From Gemmatimonadota bacterium (GTDB lineage Bacteria; Gemmatimonadota; Gemmatimonadetes; Gemmatimonadales; GWC2-71-9): a stretch of DNA of 64,000 bases. Made by a program: the position numbers and the translations under genes. The notes under the pieces were generated by a model, which was not told where the DNA came from, ran no database searches, and was given only the letters and a program-made list of their open reading frames with translations. Positions 7,354 to 15,734 of the stretch are shown here, piece by piece; within the stretch, counting starts at the first letter, position 1; every line of letters begins with the position of its first letter. Location of the stretch: assembly GCA_040388535.1 (NCBI GenBank), contig JAZKBR010000004.1:399699-463698 (forward strand), in the 5' to 3' direction.

Positions 7354-9987
7354 CTATGGCGCCTGCAGCGTGCGTGCCGGATCGAGCCGGGCGGCACGGG
7401 TCGCCGGCACGACGACCGCCAGCGCCGCCACTACGCCGAGGACCATCAAGGCCCCGGCGTATGACCAGGGGTCGGCCGGGACCACCTCCACGAGCTGTGC
7501 GGCCATCAGCCGGGTCAGCAACCAGGCACCGACCAGGCCAAGGACAGCACCCGGAACGAGAATCCTTGCCGCCCACCCCACGACCTCGGCCACCAGTTGC
7601 CTCGGCATCGCTCCAAGCGCAGCGCGGACCGCCAGCTCGCGTTGACGACGGACCACTGCGTGCGAAAGGACCCCATAGACCCCGAGTGAGGCAAGCAACA
7701 GCGCGATGCCGGCGAAGCCTGTCAACAGGGTGAGGGTCAGCACCCGCGGCGCAAGCTGGGCGCGGAGGCGATCCTCCATGGTTCCGACATCCGCCGGAAT
7801 CTCTGGATCGATGCTCGCAAGCCGTGCCCGCACTCCCGGTAGCAACTGATTCCCTGGCGTCGAACCGCGTACCAGCATGGTCATCGTGTGCGTCCAGCGA
7901 GACACCTGGCGGGACGCACTGTAGAGTTCGGCCTCGACGTCGCCATTGAGTCCCCAGTGTCGCACATCGGCCACGACACCCACCACCTCGAGCCAGGGAG
8001 CGGGGGAGCCGTCGGGGTTGAACTCCATGCTGTTCGCCCTGACGCGCTTGCCAATCGGGCTCTCGCCGGGCCAGTCGCGTTGGGCCATTGCGTGATTGAC
8101 CACCGCAACGCGGGCAGAGTGCGCGTCATCGCGGGCCGTGAATCCCCTTCCCTGCAGCAGCGGGATCCCGAGTGCGTCGAAGTACCCTTCGGTCACCGCG
8201 CGATACCCTGCCCCCGCATTCGCGACATCGTGGCCTTCGATTTCCACAAACGAATGACCGGCGAACCCGAGGGGTACCCAGTTGCCGATACCCACTGCGG
8301 TCACGCCGGGGATCGAGCGAACCGCGGCGCTGGCTGCGTCCCAATACGCGGTTCGACGTTCGGGAAGCGTGTCATACCTCCCCCCGCTCAAGGCAATCTC
8401 CGCAGTCACCACGCGTCTGTCGAAACCAAGATCGCGGGCAATCAGGACGCGGAAGGAACGGATCAGCAGCGCCGCCCCGACGAGCAGCAGAATCGCCATC
8501 GCGACTTCCGCACCGACGAGCACAGCGCCGGCGGTGTTCCGACCAGCAGTCGCCGTCCGACCACCGCTGGAGAGTAGTTCGCGCAGCGAGACGCGTGAGC
8601 CAACCAGCGCCGGAACAATGCCGGCGAGCACTCCGACCACCAGCGAAATCCCCAGCGCAAAGACCAGGACGCCAGCATCCATTCTCACGTCGGCGGCTCG
8701 CGGGATCTCGGCACCCCAGAAATGGAGGATCGTCTTGAGCCCGGCAGCGGCCACTGCGACACCCAGCACTCCTCCAGCGGCCGCCAGCAGCAGATGCTCG
8801 ATGAGTAGTTGTTGCACCAGCCGAGCCTTGCCGGCACCGATCGAGGCACGAATCGCCATCTCCACGCCGCGCGACGCTCCGCGACCCAGCGTCGCAGTGG
8901 CCACGTTGGCACAGACGATCAGCATCACCAGCAGCACGGCGCCCATCAGAAGTCGAAGCGAGTTCGCCGCAGTGCCAACCAGAGTCGCTTGCAACCCGGC
9001 GACCCCGACGCCGTGCGAATAGAGCGCCCGCGGATCGGCGGCGCTGATCGCACGCGCAATTCGGGAAAGATCCGCAGCGGCTGACGCCTCGGTTGCGCCG
9101 GGGCGCAGGCGCGCGATCGCGAGAAAGTTGATATTGGCGCGCGATCCCTCCCGCCCCAGTGCGCGGGGCAGCCAGAGGTCCGTGCCTTCGGGGTAGATAT
9201 CCTCCGACTGTACCACACCGATGACGGTCCGAGGGACACCATCGATGCGGAGCGCCATGCCGACATGCTGATTGGCGCCCAGTTGCCGACGCCAGAAGGA
9301 TTCACTGACCACCACGACGGCATCGCGGCGCTGGACTTCCTCGGCATCGAAGCTGCGGCCAAGGAGAAAGCGGGCGCCAAGCACGCGGAAGAAATCGGCC
9401 GTCACCGTCTGGCCGTTGGCGCGCACCGCACTCCCCCCGAGTGCGATACTCATCCGCTGCCCACGGATGTGCAACGCCGTCGTCGCGAGCGTGCGTGACT
9501 CACGCTGCCAGTCGAGCCAGTCAGCCGCGGAGACGGTCTCGACCGGCTGTTGCAGCGAGTCGCGACCGGTCAGCATGACCAGCCGCTCCGCCTGCGGGAA
9601 CGGCAAAGGGCGAAGCAGGATGCGTTCGACCAGCGTGAACATCATCGTCGCCACACCGATGCCGAGTGCGAGCGTCGCGATCGCCAGGACGGTGAAGGTG
9701 CGCGCGCGCCGGAGTTGCTGCACGGCGCCACGCGCATCGGCCAGGATCGCCCCGAACCGATCTCGCGAGTACACCGCGGCGTCGCGCTGCCGGGCACTCC
9801 GGTGCAACTGCCGGCGCGACGACTCGTAGTCACCGAAGCGGGCACGCGCTTCGCCCGTGGCCTCGGCGACGGACCTGCCCTGACGGACGAGGTCGTCGAT
9901 GCAGAGCTGGACGTGCGCCTCGAGTTCCTGGTCCATCTCGAGATCGGCCCGTGAACGGAGTCGGAAGAGTCGGAGGTACTTGCTCAT
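7354..9987 (-). CDS. ADOP-family duplicated permease (MacB/FtsX-like)
   Basis: 877-residue integral membrane protein built from two MacB-periplasmic/FtsX units with no ATPase domain. This is the acidobacterial duplicated orphan permease layout. The N-terminal 60 residues (LEMDQELEAHVQLCIDDL) form the family's prefix domain. The first transmembrane helix follows at about 95 (TFTVLAIATLALGIGVAT), and further helices fall near 400-510 and in the C-terminal 130 residues. I chose the ATG at 9987 because the family N-terminus begins there. A PadR regulator gene lies 10 bp upstream, the usual partner. Function is thought to be export or envelope signalling with an ATPase encoded elsewhere; the substrate is unknown. 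Confidence 0.88.
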   Translation of the reverse strand: MSKYLRLFRLRSRADLEMDQELEAHVQLCIDDLVRQGRSVAEATGEARARFGDYESSRRQLHRSARQRDAAVYSRDRFGAILADARGAVQQLRRARTFTVLAIATLALGIGVATMMFTLVERILLRPLPFPQAERLVMLTGRDSLQQPVETVSAADWLDWQRESRTLATTALHIRGQRMSIALGGSAVRANGQTVTADFFRVLGARFLLGRSFDAEEVQRRDAVVVVSESFWRRQLGANQHVGMALRIDGVPRTVIGVVQSEDIYPEGTDLWLPRALGREGSRANINFLAIARLRPGATEASAAADLSRIARAISAADPRALYSHGVGVAGLQATLVGTAANSLRLLMGAVLLVMLIVCANVATATLGRGASRGVEMAIRASIGAGKARLVQQLLIEHLLLAAAGGVLGVAVAAAGLKTILHFWGAEIPRAADVRMDAGVLVFALGISLVVGVLAGIVPALVGSRVSLRELLSSGGRTATAGRNTAGAVLVGAEVAMAILLLVGAALLIRSFRVLIARDLGFDRRVVTAEIALSGGRYDTLPERRTAYWDAASAAVRSIPGVTAVGIGNWVPLGFAGHSFVEIEGHDVANAGAGYRAVTEGYFDALGIPLLQGRGFTARDDAHSARVAVVNHAMAQRDWPGESPIGKRVRANSMEFNPDGSPAPWLEVVGVVADVRHWGLNGDVEAELYSASRQVSRWTHTMTMLVRGSTPGNQLLPGVRARLASIDPEIPADVGTMEDRLRAQLAPRVLTLTLLTGFAGIALLLASLGVYGVLSHAVVRRQRELAVRAALGAMPRQLVAEVVGWAARILVPGAVLGLVGAWLLTRLMAAQLVEVVPADPWSYAGALMVLGVVAALAVVVPATRAARLDPARTLQAP

Positions 9988-9997
9988 CGTCGGTCGC

Positions 9998-10351
9998 TCA
10001 CGCTTCACGAGCAGTGAGGGAGAGGATGGCGGTAACCGACCGGGTGTAACGCAGCCAGGTCGCGGTCTCCACTCGCAGGTGATCGCGGCCATGGCGCGAT
10101 ATCGTGTAATAGCGGGCGCGACGATTGTTCTCGGTGACACCCCATTCCGCCGTCACCCAGCCGCGACCTTCCATGCGTTGCAGCGACTGGTAGAGGGCGC
10201 TGTCGTCCACCGCGATCTCGCTTCGCGACTGCTGCTCCAGCCACGTCGAAATGCCGTAGCCGTGCATTGGTCCGAAGGAGAGGGTCTTGAGAATCAGGAA
10301 GTCGAGGGTCCCCTTGAGGAGGGGAACAACCGTTTCTGGTGGCTTGGGCAC
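9998..10351 (-). CDS. PadR-family transcriptional regulator
   Basis: 117-residue winged-helix repressor. The N-terminal PadR core is visible as LLKGTLDFLILKTLSFGPMHGYGIS, followed by VDDSALYQSLQRMEGRGWV and the wing NNRRARYYTISRHGRDHL. It is placed 10 bp upstream of the ADOP permease gene on the same strand, the standard PadR-ADOP arrangement, so it most likely represses that operon in the absence of an inducer. The ligand is unknown. Confidence 0.9.
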   Translation of the reverse strand: MPKPPETVVPLLKGTLDFLILKTLSFGPMHGYGISTWLEQQSRSEIAVDDSALYQSLQRMEGRGWVTAEWGVTENNRRARYYTISRHGRDHLRVETATWLRYTRSVTAILSLTAREA

Positions 10352-10425
10352 AGCATGCTCCCCGTGAGTGCTAAGGGGAGAGGATACGGCGATCCAGAGG
10401 AGGCGTCAAGCTCGCTGGCCGCGCA

Positions 10426-11169
10426 CTACCCCGCTGCCGGTCCGACCCGCAGCACGGCGACTGCTCCGTGACACGCGGAAATGGACCCGATCACCAGGTC
10501 ACCTCCGGTCGGCGTATCGGCCACCGTCGTCAGGGAATCGACGCCTTCGAACGCCAGACGTGCGGGAAACATTCCGACGCCGTAGACGGCATGACGGCAG
10601 GTGAAAAGTGCCGGCGTGGCGGCAGTAGGGTGCGACCTGCCGAGGAGCTGCGTCCACTCGCCAACGCTTTCCCCCATCTCCCAGGTGCGTGGCGCCTTGA
10701 TGGCCGGACATACCAGTGGCTCGATGCAATGCACCGGGCAGATCCAGTCGGCGTGCGAGACGTAGCGGACGCCGTCGGTGTGCAATCGATCGTACGGCGT
10801 TCCCATCGGCTGCTCCGGGCGCACACGTTCGACCGTCCGCGATGGCCAGCGAGCGCGGGCCTGGCGTTCGAGCCAGTCGGCGAGCAGGTGCGGCATCAGT
10901 GGCGTGGGCACGACGGTGTCGCTGCGTCCGCCGCCGTCACGCTCCCCGGACACCAGCCATTCGTCGAGGAATGCGTTCCAGTCGCGTACCACAAGCATTC
11001 GCTGCGGATCGGGCGGCAGTAACGCCGCGCGGGACGCCGGGTCATGATCGACCACCAGCAGGCGGTGATAATCGACCGCTCCCTTGTCCCGTGCACGTTC
11101 GAGCTGATTGAGATAAAACGTCCCGTAGCAGCCGCCGCCCATGATGGCGACATCACCCAGGGTGATCAT
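10426..11169 (-). CDS. Unknown Rossmann-like protein with C-x3-C-x5-C motif
   Basis: I do not recognise this 247-residue protein. Residues 5-25 (GDVAIMGGGCYGTFYLNQL) look like a nucleotide-binding beta-alpha turn, and VVDHD (39-43) could be the acidic end of a second strand. The middle carries CPVHCIEPLVCP with Cys 144, 148 and 154, then C191 and H193 (CRHAVYGVG) and C233/H234 near the end, which suggests a metal or Fe-S site. No signal peptide or membrane helix is seen. The start overlaps the SDR stop (ATGA), so it is the last gene of the operon led by the 2-oxoacid dehydrogenase genes. A dinucleotide-dependent redox protein is possible but unproven. Confidence 0.6.
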   Translation of the reverse strand: MITLGDVAIMGGGCYGTFYLNQLERARDKGAVDYHRLLVVDHDPASRAALLPPDPQRMLVVRDWNAFLDEWLVSGERDGGGRSDTVVPTPLMPHLLADWLERQARARWPSRTVERVRPEQPMGTPYDRLHTDGVRYVSHADWICPVHCIEPLVCPAIKAPRTWEMGESVGEWTQLLGRSHPTAATPALFTCRHAVYGVGMFPARLAFEGVDSLTTVADTPTGGDLVIGSISACHGAVAVLRVGPAAG

Positions 11170-11900
11170 CGCCGCAGCAACCGACCGCCGTCGACGACCA
11201 GGGTCTCGCCAGTGACGAAGTCGCCATGCTCGAGCAGGTAGAGCAGCGCCTGCACGGCATCGTCAGGAGCGCCAAGGCGCTGGAGGGGCGTCGTCTCGCT
11301 CAGGAAGGCGCGGCGCGCGTCGTCGTAGTCCTCGGGCACCAGGACCGTACCGGGGGCAATGGCATTCACGGTGATTTCGGGAGCGAGCGCCACTGCGAGC
11401 ACCTTGGTCAGCATCACCACACCAGCCTTGCTGATCGAGTGGGCCGGGTAGTTGCCCCACGGCTCGAGCCCGCCCAGGTCGGCGATGTTCACGATCTTGC
11501 CGCCCCCCTTCGCGAGAAACGGAGCGGCCTGTTGCGCGAGAAAGAACGGTGCCCGGAGGTTGAGCGCGAGGATGTCGTCCCACTGCTGTGGCGTCGTCTC
11601 GGCAACGGGAATCCGCTCCATCACCGCGGCGGAGTTGACCAGGACATCGAGGTGGCCGAAGTGTGCCGCGACCCGTGCCGGCAGCGCGATCGCCTGGGCG
11701 ACGTCACGCAGATCGGCGCCGAACGCTGCGGCATCGTGACCGGCGGCTTGAAGCGAGGCGACGACCGCCTCGGCCTCCGTGGCCGACGCGCCATGGTGAA
11801 TGGCGAGTCGCATCCCGCGACCGGCGAGGGCCTCGGCAAAGGCGCGACCCATGCGCCGTGCCCCACCGGTCACCAGCGCCACTCGGCCGCCGAGCTGCAT
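11166..11900 (-). CDS. Short-chain dehydrogenase (pteridine-reductase-like), catalytic Tyr replaced by His
   Basis: 244-residue SDR with cofactor motif TGGARRMG near residue 11, NSA in VLVNSAAVMER and the usual C-terminal GETLVVDGG. The Arg-Arg after TGGA points to NADPH and to the FolM/PTR1 pteridine reductase branch. In the active-site segment NYPAHSISKAG the position four before the Lys holds His (codon CAC at about 11439) where Tyr is expected, so chemistry may be altered or lost. It overlaps the PHP gene stop by one base and the downstream unknown gene by ATGA. Calling it an SDR is safe; the substrate is not known. Confidence 0.82.
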   Translation of the reverse strand: MQLGGRVALVTGGARRMGRAFAEALAGRGMRLAIHHGASATEAEAVVASLQAAGHDAAAFGADLRDVAQAIALPARVAAHFGHLDVLVNSAAVMERIPVAETTPQQWDDILALNLRAPFFLAQQAAPFLAKGGGKIVNIADLGGLEPWGNYPAHSISKAGVVMLTKVLAVALAPEITVNAIAPGTVLVPEDYDDARRAFLSETTPLQRLGAPDDAVQALLYLLEHGDFVTGETLVVDGGRLLRR

Positions 11901-12736
11901 CAGTGCGGCACCGTCGCGGCGGGTCGACGCGCTTCAAGATCATCGAGCCACGAGTCGGGAACCTCCTGGGATCCGAGCCGCGCATGCGTTCCGACGGTAT
12001 CGATCTCTCCGTGCCAGTCGGAGCCACCGGTCCGGCCGAGCCCGAGTCGGACCGCAATGTCGGTGATGTTGGCGACGGTTTCGCCGTCGTGACTCGGGTG
12101 CCGCGTCTCGACCGCATCCAGCCCATCAAGCTGCAACGCGGTGATGTTGGCGAGTGTGCCGAACGACTTCAGGTGCGCCGCCGAGACAATCCCGCCACGC
12201 GCATGCACCAGCTCGGCCACTTCCCGCAGGGTGGGAAGCAGCTTGTCGACGTAGGCGGGCCGGCCTCGACCGATGTACTTGTCGAAGGCCTGCTGCACTG
12301 TCCGGACGTGACCGGCGCTCTTCAGTGCCCGAGCCACATGCGGTCGACCGATCGCGCCGCCGCCTGCTTCGCGGGCGACATCCTCGAAGCTGATGCGGAG
12401 TCCGAGGCCGACCAGCCGCGACACCATCTCGTGCCCACGCCGATCGCGGTCGGAGCGGGCGTGGGCTAGAAACGCCTCGATACCGGGATTGTTGTGCGGG
12501 ATGAAATAGCCGAGCAAGTGCATCTCGCCCCATTCCACTCCAACGGAAAATTCGCAGCCGCCGATGACGCGCACGCCGAGCGACACTCCCGTCGCCTGCG
12601 CTTCAGGAAGCCCGGCCGTCGTATCGTGATCCGTGAGCGCGATGGCGGTGAGCCCTGTCTCGGCGGCGGTGCGCACCACGTCGGCGGGAAGGAGCAACCC
12701 GTCGGACGCCGTGGAGTGACAGTGGAGGTCGATCAC
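11900..12736 (-). CDS. PHP-domain phosphoesterase
   Basis: Metal-dependent phosphoesterase of the PHP superfamily, related to TrpH/YciV-type enzymes that act on 3'-phosphorylated nucleotides or short RNA. Metal ligands are seen in DLHCHSTASDG at the extreme N-terminus, TDHDTTAGL, GCEFSV and the C-terminal GGSDWHG. 278 residues from a GTG at 12736, which follows the stop of the upstream gene by one base. A TTG at 12796 would add 20 unrelated residues overlapping that gene and is less likely. It ends one base into the SDR start. The real substrate cannot be read from the sequence. Confidence 0.82.
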   Translation of the reverse strand: MIDLHCHSTASDGLLLPADVVRTAAETGLTAIALTDHDTTAGLPEAQATGVSLGVRVIGGCEFSVGVEWGEMHLLGYFIPHNNPGIEAFLAHARSDRDRRGHEMVSRLVGLGLRISFEDVAREAGGGAIGRPHVARALKSAGHVRTVQQAFDKYIGRGRPAYVDKLLPTLREVAELVHARGGIVSAAHLKSFGTLANITALQLDGLDAVETRHPSHDGETVANITDIAVRLGLGRTGGSDWHGEIDTVGTHARLGSQEVPDSWLDDLEARRPAATVPH

Positions 12737-12737
12737 G

Positions 12738-13010
12738 TCACGCTGGGAGGCCGTAGCCCGCGTCGGGCGAGGTCCAGGCGGGCTGCGCAGTGCCAAGCAA
12801 CGTCACGAGAGCGCGATCCGAAATCTCTTCGAGCGCCATTTCGGCGGACTTGGCTCCCTGCGGAGAAAAGCGGGCGAAGCGCTTCTCCGGAACGCCGCCC
12901 ATCGTGCAGCGGAACTCCAGCGAGAGTTCGTCACTGCCATACTGGGTGTGCCGCCCCGATGGGGTGACCTCCCAGGTCGCGCCGTGGGCATCAAGCACCT
13001 TGCGAGCCAT
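12738..13010 (-). CDS. Small conserved-looking hypothetical protein
   Basis: I do not recognise this 90-residue soluble protein. It begins MARKVLDAHGATWEVTPSG and has a central segment SLEFRCTMGGVPEKRFARFSP. There is no signal peptide and one Cys. A strong ribosome binding site (GAGGAGG, 4 nt before ATG) and tight spacing on both sides (9 bp after the upstream gene, 1 bp before the PHP gene) argue that it is real and part of the operon. Confidence 0.6.
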   Translation of the reverse strand: MARKVLDAHGATWEVTPSGRHTQYGSDELSLEFRCTMGGVPEKRFARFSPQGAKSAEMALEEISDRALVTLLGTAQPAWTSPDAGYGLPA

Positions 13011-13019
13011 TCACCCTCC

Positions 13020-13325
13020 TCAGGTGTGCGGGAGACGCATTTCCTCCCAGATCTCCGGCGCGGCCGTACTGCCTGGCGCGAGGGCAACGAGCGCTGCCTC
13101 GAGCGCGGCGTCCTCGGCATCGGCCGGGCCAACAGCACGATGGTGTCGATCGCTCGCGCCTTCAACAAATTCGATCCAGGTTCCGGGCTCGCCGCGCAGC
13201 CGGAACAGCCAGAGGTGCTGCTGCCGCAGGGCGAGTCTGGTGGCGAGTGCTGCCACCAGCGTCTGGTATTCCTCGCTGCGCGCCGACGGCACCGTCACCC
13301 GACGGATCGTCAGCACGCGTGACAC
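13020..13325 (-). CDS. Small hypothetical protein behind the E2 gene
   Basis: 101-residue soluble protein read from a GTG at 13325, one base after the E2 stop codon. The N-terminal half (SRVLTIRRVTVPSARSEEY) and the WLFRLRGEPGTWIEFVEG segment give an alternating pattern like a small ferredoxin-like or ABM-type alpha-beta fold, but I cannot assign a family. Placement inside the dehydrogenase operon is the main support. Longer upstream starts would lie inside the E2 gene. Confidence 0.55.
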   Translation of the reverse strand: MSRVLTIRRVTVPSARSEEYQTLVAALATRLALRQQHLWLFRLRGEPGTWIEFVEGASDRHHRAVGPADAEDAALEAALVALAPGSTAAPEIWEEMRLPHT

Positions 13326-13326
13326 G

Positions 13327-14733
13327 TCAGCCCTGCTCTTCCGGGAAGGTGTGCAGCGTGTGCCGGACATCGGCCAGGAAGCGATCGGCGTCGGCACCGT
13401 CCACGACCCGGTGATCGTACGCCATGCAGAACATCCCCTTGGTGCGCACGCCGAGTGCGTCACTGCCATCGGGCAGCGTGATCACCGACGGACGCTTCTC
13501 GATCGAGCCGACAGCGAGAATCGCGACCTGGGGCTGATTGATGATCGGCGTCCCGACGAAGGTACCGAAACCACCCGGATTCGTGATCGTGAAGGTGCCC
13601 TTCTGGACATCTTCTGGCGCCAGTTTCTTGGTGCGTGCGCGTTCGGCGAGATCCTGGATACTGCGCGCAATGCCGAGCAGCGAGAGTTCATCGGCATGCT
13701 TGATGACGGGGACGATGAGCCCCCAGTCGAGCGCGACCGCGATCCCGAGATTGATGTCGCGGCGGTAGATCGTGTTGTCGCCCGACACCGCCGCATTCAC
13801 GACCGGATGCTTCCGCAGATTATCGGCGATCGCCTTCACGATGAAGGCGAGATAGGTCAGGTTCACGCCGCGCTCGGCGAAGGCAGCCTTCTGGCGCTTG
13901 CGGATGCCGGCGACGTGAGTGTAGTCGATTTCCATGAGCGAGTTCACGTGCGCGGAGACGCGACGTGAGAGGACCATGTGGTCGGCGGTCAGCTTGCGAA
14001 TCCGGGTCCATGGCTCGACGCGGTCGCCTTCCCAGGCGGGCGTCAGCGCGCCGGCGGGGATCACGGTGGGCGACGCCTGCGTCGGGGGGGCGCTCGGCTG
14101 TACGGGCGCAGCGGTGGGCGCAGCAAGCTGCGCCCCTACCGGCGCCCCTGCCGGCGCCCCTGCGGTTGGCGCCGCTTCGATGAAGCTCAGCACGTCGGAT
14201 TTCGTGACACGACCCGCTGAACCGGTGCCGGGAATTGCGCCGAGATCAAGACCATGCTCTTCCACCATCTTGCGAACGAGCGGGGTCGACTTCCGCTTGA
14301 GGCGCTCTTCCGCCGATTCATCACCCATATGCGGCGCCGGCGCGACGACAGGCGCCCCAGCTGGCGGCGGGGCTGGAGCGGCCACGGGAGCGGCGGGTGG
14401 TGGCGTCGGTGCCGGCGCAGGCGCGGGTGCCGCAGGTGGAGGCCCCGCGCTTGCGCTCGGGGCGGAAGCCGGAGCTGCCACGGCAGCTCCGGCTTCCGTC
14501 TCGATCCGCGCCACGATGGTGCCGACCGCGACGGTTTCGCCGTCTTTCACCAGGATCTCGGCGAGTGTGCCCGCAGTGGGGGCCGGAATCTCCGCATCCA
14601 CCTTGTCGGTGGAAATTTCGAAGATGGGTTCGTCCCGCTTGACCGTGTCGCCAATCTGCTTCATCCAGCGCGACATCGTCCCTTCGGTAATCGACTCGCC
14701 CATCTGCGGCATGATGACGTCGATGCGTGCCAT
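13327..14733 (-). CDS. 2-oxoacid dehydrogenase E2 (dihydrolipoyl acyltransferase)
   Basis: Core acyltransferase of a pyruvate- or branched-chain-type dehydrogenase complex. A single lipoyl domain (1-80) carries lipoylated K44 in STDKVDAE. A Pro/Ala-rich hinge (88-135) follows, then a peripheral subunit-binding domain (about 150-186, STPLVRKMVEEHG to GRVTKSDV), a second Ala/Pro hinge (187-230) and the catalytic domain (235-468) with DHRVVDG (440-446). The ATG at 14733 has GAGGAG 5 nt upstream. Substrate (pyruvate or branched-chain 2-oxoacids) is not settled by sequence. The E1 genes lie directly upstream; no E3 gene is in the window. Confidence 0.92.
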   Translation of the reverse strand: MARIDVIMPQMGESITEGTMSRWMKQIGDTVKRDEPIFEISTDKVDAEIPAPTAGTLAEILVKDGETVAVGTIVARIETEAGAAVAAPASAPSASAGPPPAAPAPAPAPTPPPAAPVAAPAPPPAGAPVVAPAPHMGDESAEERLKRKSTPLVRKMVEEHGLDLGAIPGTGSAGRVTKSDVLSFIEAAPTAGAPAGAPVGAQLAAPTAAPVQPSAPPTQASPTVIPAGALTPAWEGDRVEPWTRIRKLTADHMVLSRRVSAHVNSLMEIDYTHVAGIRKRQKAAFAERGVNLTYLAFIVKAIADNLRKHPVVNAAVSGDNTIYRRDINLGIAVALDWGLIVPVIKHADELSLLGIARSIQDLAERARTKKLAPEDVQKGTFTITNPGGFGTFVGTPIINQPQVAILAVGSIEKRPSVITLPDGSDALGVRTKGMFCMAYDHRVVDGADADRFLADVRHTLHTFPEEQG

Positions 14734-14756
14734 CCCGACTCCTCGGTAAAGCTGGT

Positions 14757-15734
14757 CTAGTAAGCGGCGAGCCAACGACTCGCGCGCACGATATCGGATG
14801 TCTGCGGAAGGACAAAGTCCTCCAGCGGTGGAGCATAGGGCAGCGGCACGTCGTGTGCCGCCACTCGCCGGACCGGCGCGTCGAGCCACTCAAAGCAGAG
14901 CTCGTTGATCCGCGCCGTGATCTCGCCGGCAATCCCGCCGGTGACGGTGTCCTCGTGAACCACCAGCACACGGTTGGTCTTCTTCACCGTGGCCACGATC
15001 GCCGCGTCATCCATCGGCAGGAGCGACCGCAAGTCGATCACTTCGACCGAGAGGCCGTCTTCCCGCTCGAGCACCTCGGCCGCTTCGAGGGCTTTCCACA
15101 CTGTCGCGGCGTAGGTGATGATCGACAGGTCCTTCCCTTCGCGGGCCACCCGCGCCGTTCCGAGCGGCACAACCACATCACCAGCAGGCATGGTACCCTT
15201 GATGCGCCGATAGAGGTACTTGTGCTCGAAAAAGAGCACCGGATCATCGTCGCGAATCGCAGCCTTGATCATCCCCTTGGCATCTTCCGCCGTTGCCGGA
15301 TAGGCAATCTTCAGCCCCGGCGTGTGCAGAAAGGCCGCCTCGGGATTCTGGGAGTGAAATGGCCCCCCGCGAACGTACCCTCCCGATGGCCCCCGCACCA
15401 CGATCGGGCACGGCAGGAAGGCCCGATAGCGGGCGGTGGCGACGTAATTCGTCAGCATGTCGTAGCCGCAGGAGATGAAGTCGATGAACTGCATCTCCAC
15501 GATCGGGCGCATGCCATAGTGCGCGGCGCCCGCAGCAGCCCCTATGATGCCCGCCTCGGCAATCGGGGTGTCGATCACCCGCTGCTCGCCGTACTTCGCC
15601 TGCAACCCTTCGGTGACCTTGAAGGCCCCGCCAAAGCCGCCGATATCCTCGCCCAGGCAGAAGACGGCGGGATCGCGCTCCATCTCCTCGCTGATCCCCT
15701 CGCGGATGGCCTCGAGAAAGGTGATCTCAGACAT
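14757..15734 (-). CDS. 2-oxoacid dehydrogenase E1 beta subunit
   Basis: Pairs with E1alpha for thiamine-diphosphate-dependent decarboxylation of a 2-oxoacid. The transketolase-type pyrimidine domain shows GEDIGGFGGAFKVTEGL and the DTPIAEAGIIGAAAGAA block with the cofactor-activating Glu. The C-terminal domain shows VIDLRSLLPMD. I chose the ATG at 15734 (MSEITFLEAIREG, 325 aa), which overlaps the E1alpha stop by 8 bp. A start 36 bp upstream (15770) is also open. The GGAF and EMQFIDF segments look slightly more like branched-chain than pyruvate E1beta. Confidence 0.92.
   Translation of the reverse strand: MSEITFLEAIREGISEEMERDPAVFCLGEDIGGFGGAFKVTEGLQAKYGEQRVIDTPIAEAGIIGAAAGAAHYGMRPIVEMQFIDFISCGYDMLTNYVATARYRAFLPCPIVVRGPSGGYVRGGPFHSQNPEAAFLHTPGLKIAYPATAEDAKGMIKAAIRDDDPVLFFEHKYLYRRIKGTMPAGDVVVPLGTARVAREGKDLSIITYAATVWKALEAAEVLEREDGLSVEVIDLRSLLPMDDAAIVATVKKTNRVLVVHEDTVTGGIAGEITARINELCFEWLDAPVRRVAAHDVPLPYAPPLEDFVLPQTSDIVRASRWLAAY

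Noticed and set aside
6143..7645. A 500-codon plus-strand frame across trxB and its neighbour.
   Set aside because: It runs opposite two genes with clear active-site motifs, so it is a coding shadow.
14077..14440. Ala/Pro-rich repeats in the E2 gene as a mobile or satellite repeat.
   Set aside because: They encode the flexible hinges expected between E2 domains.
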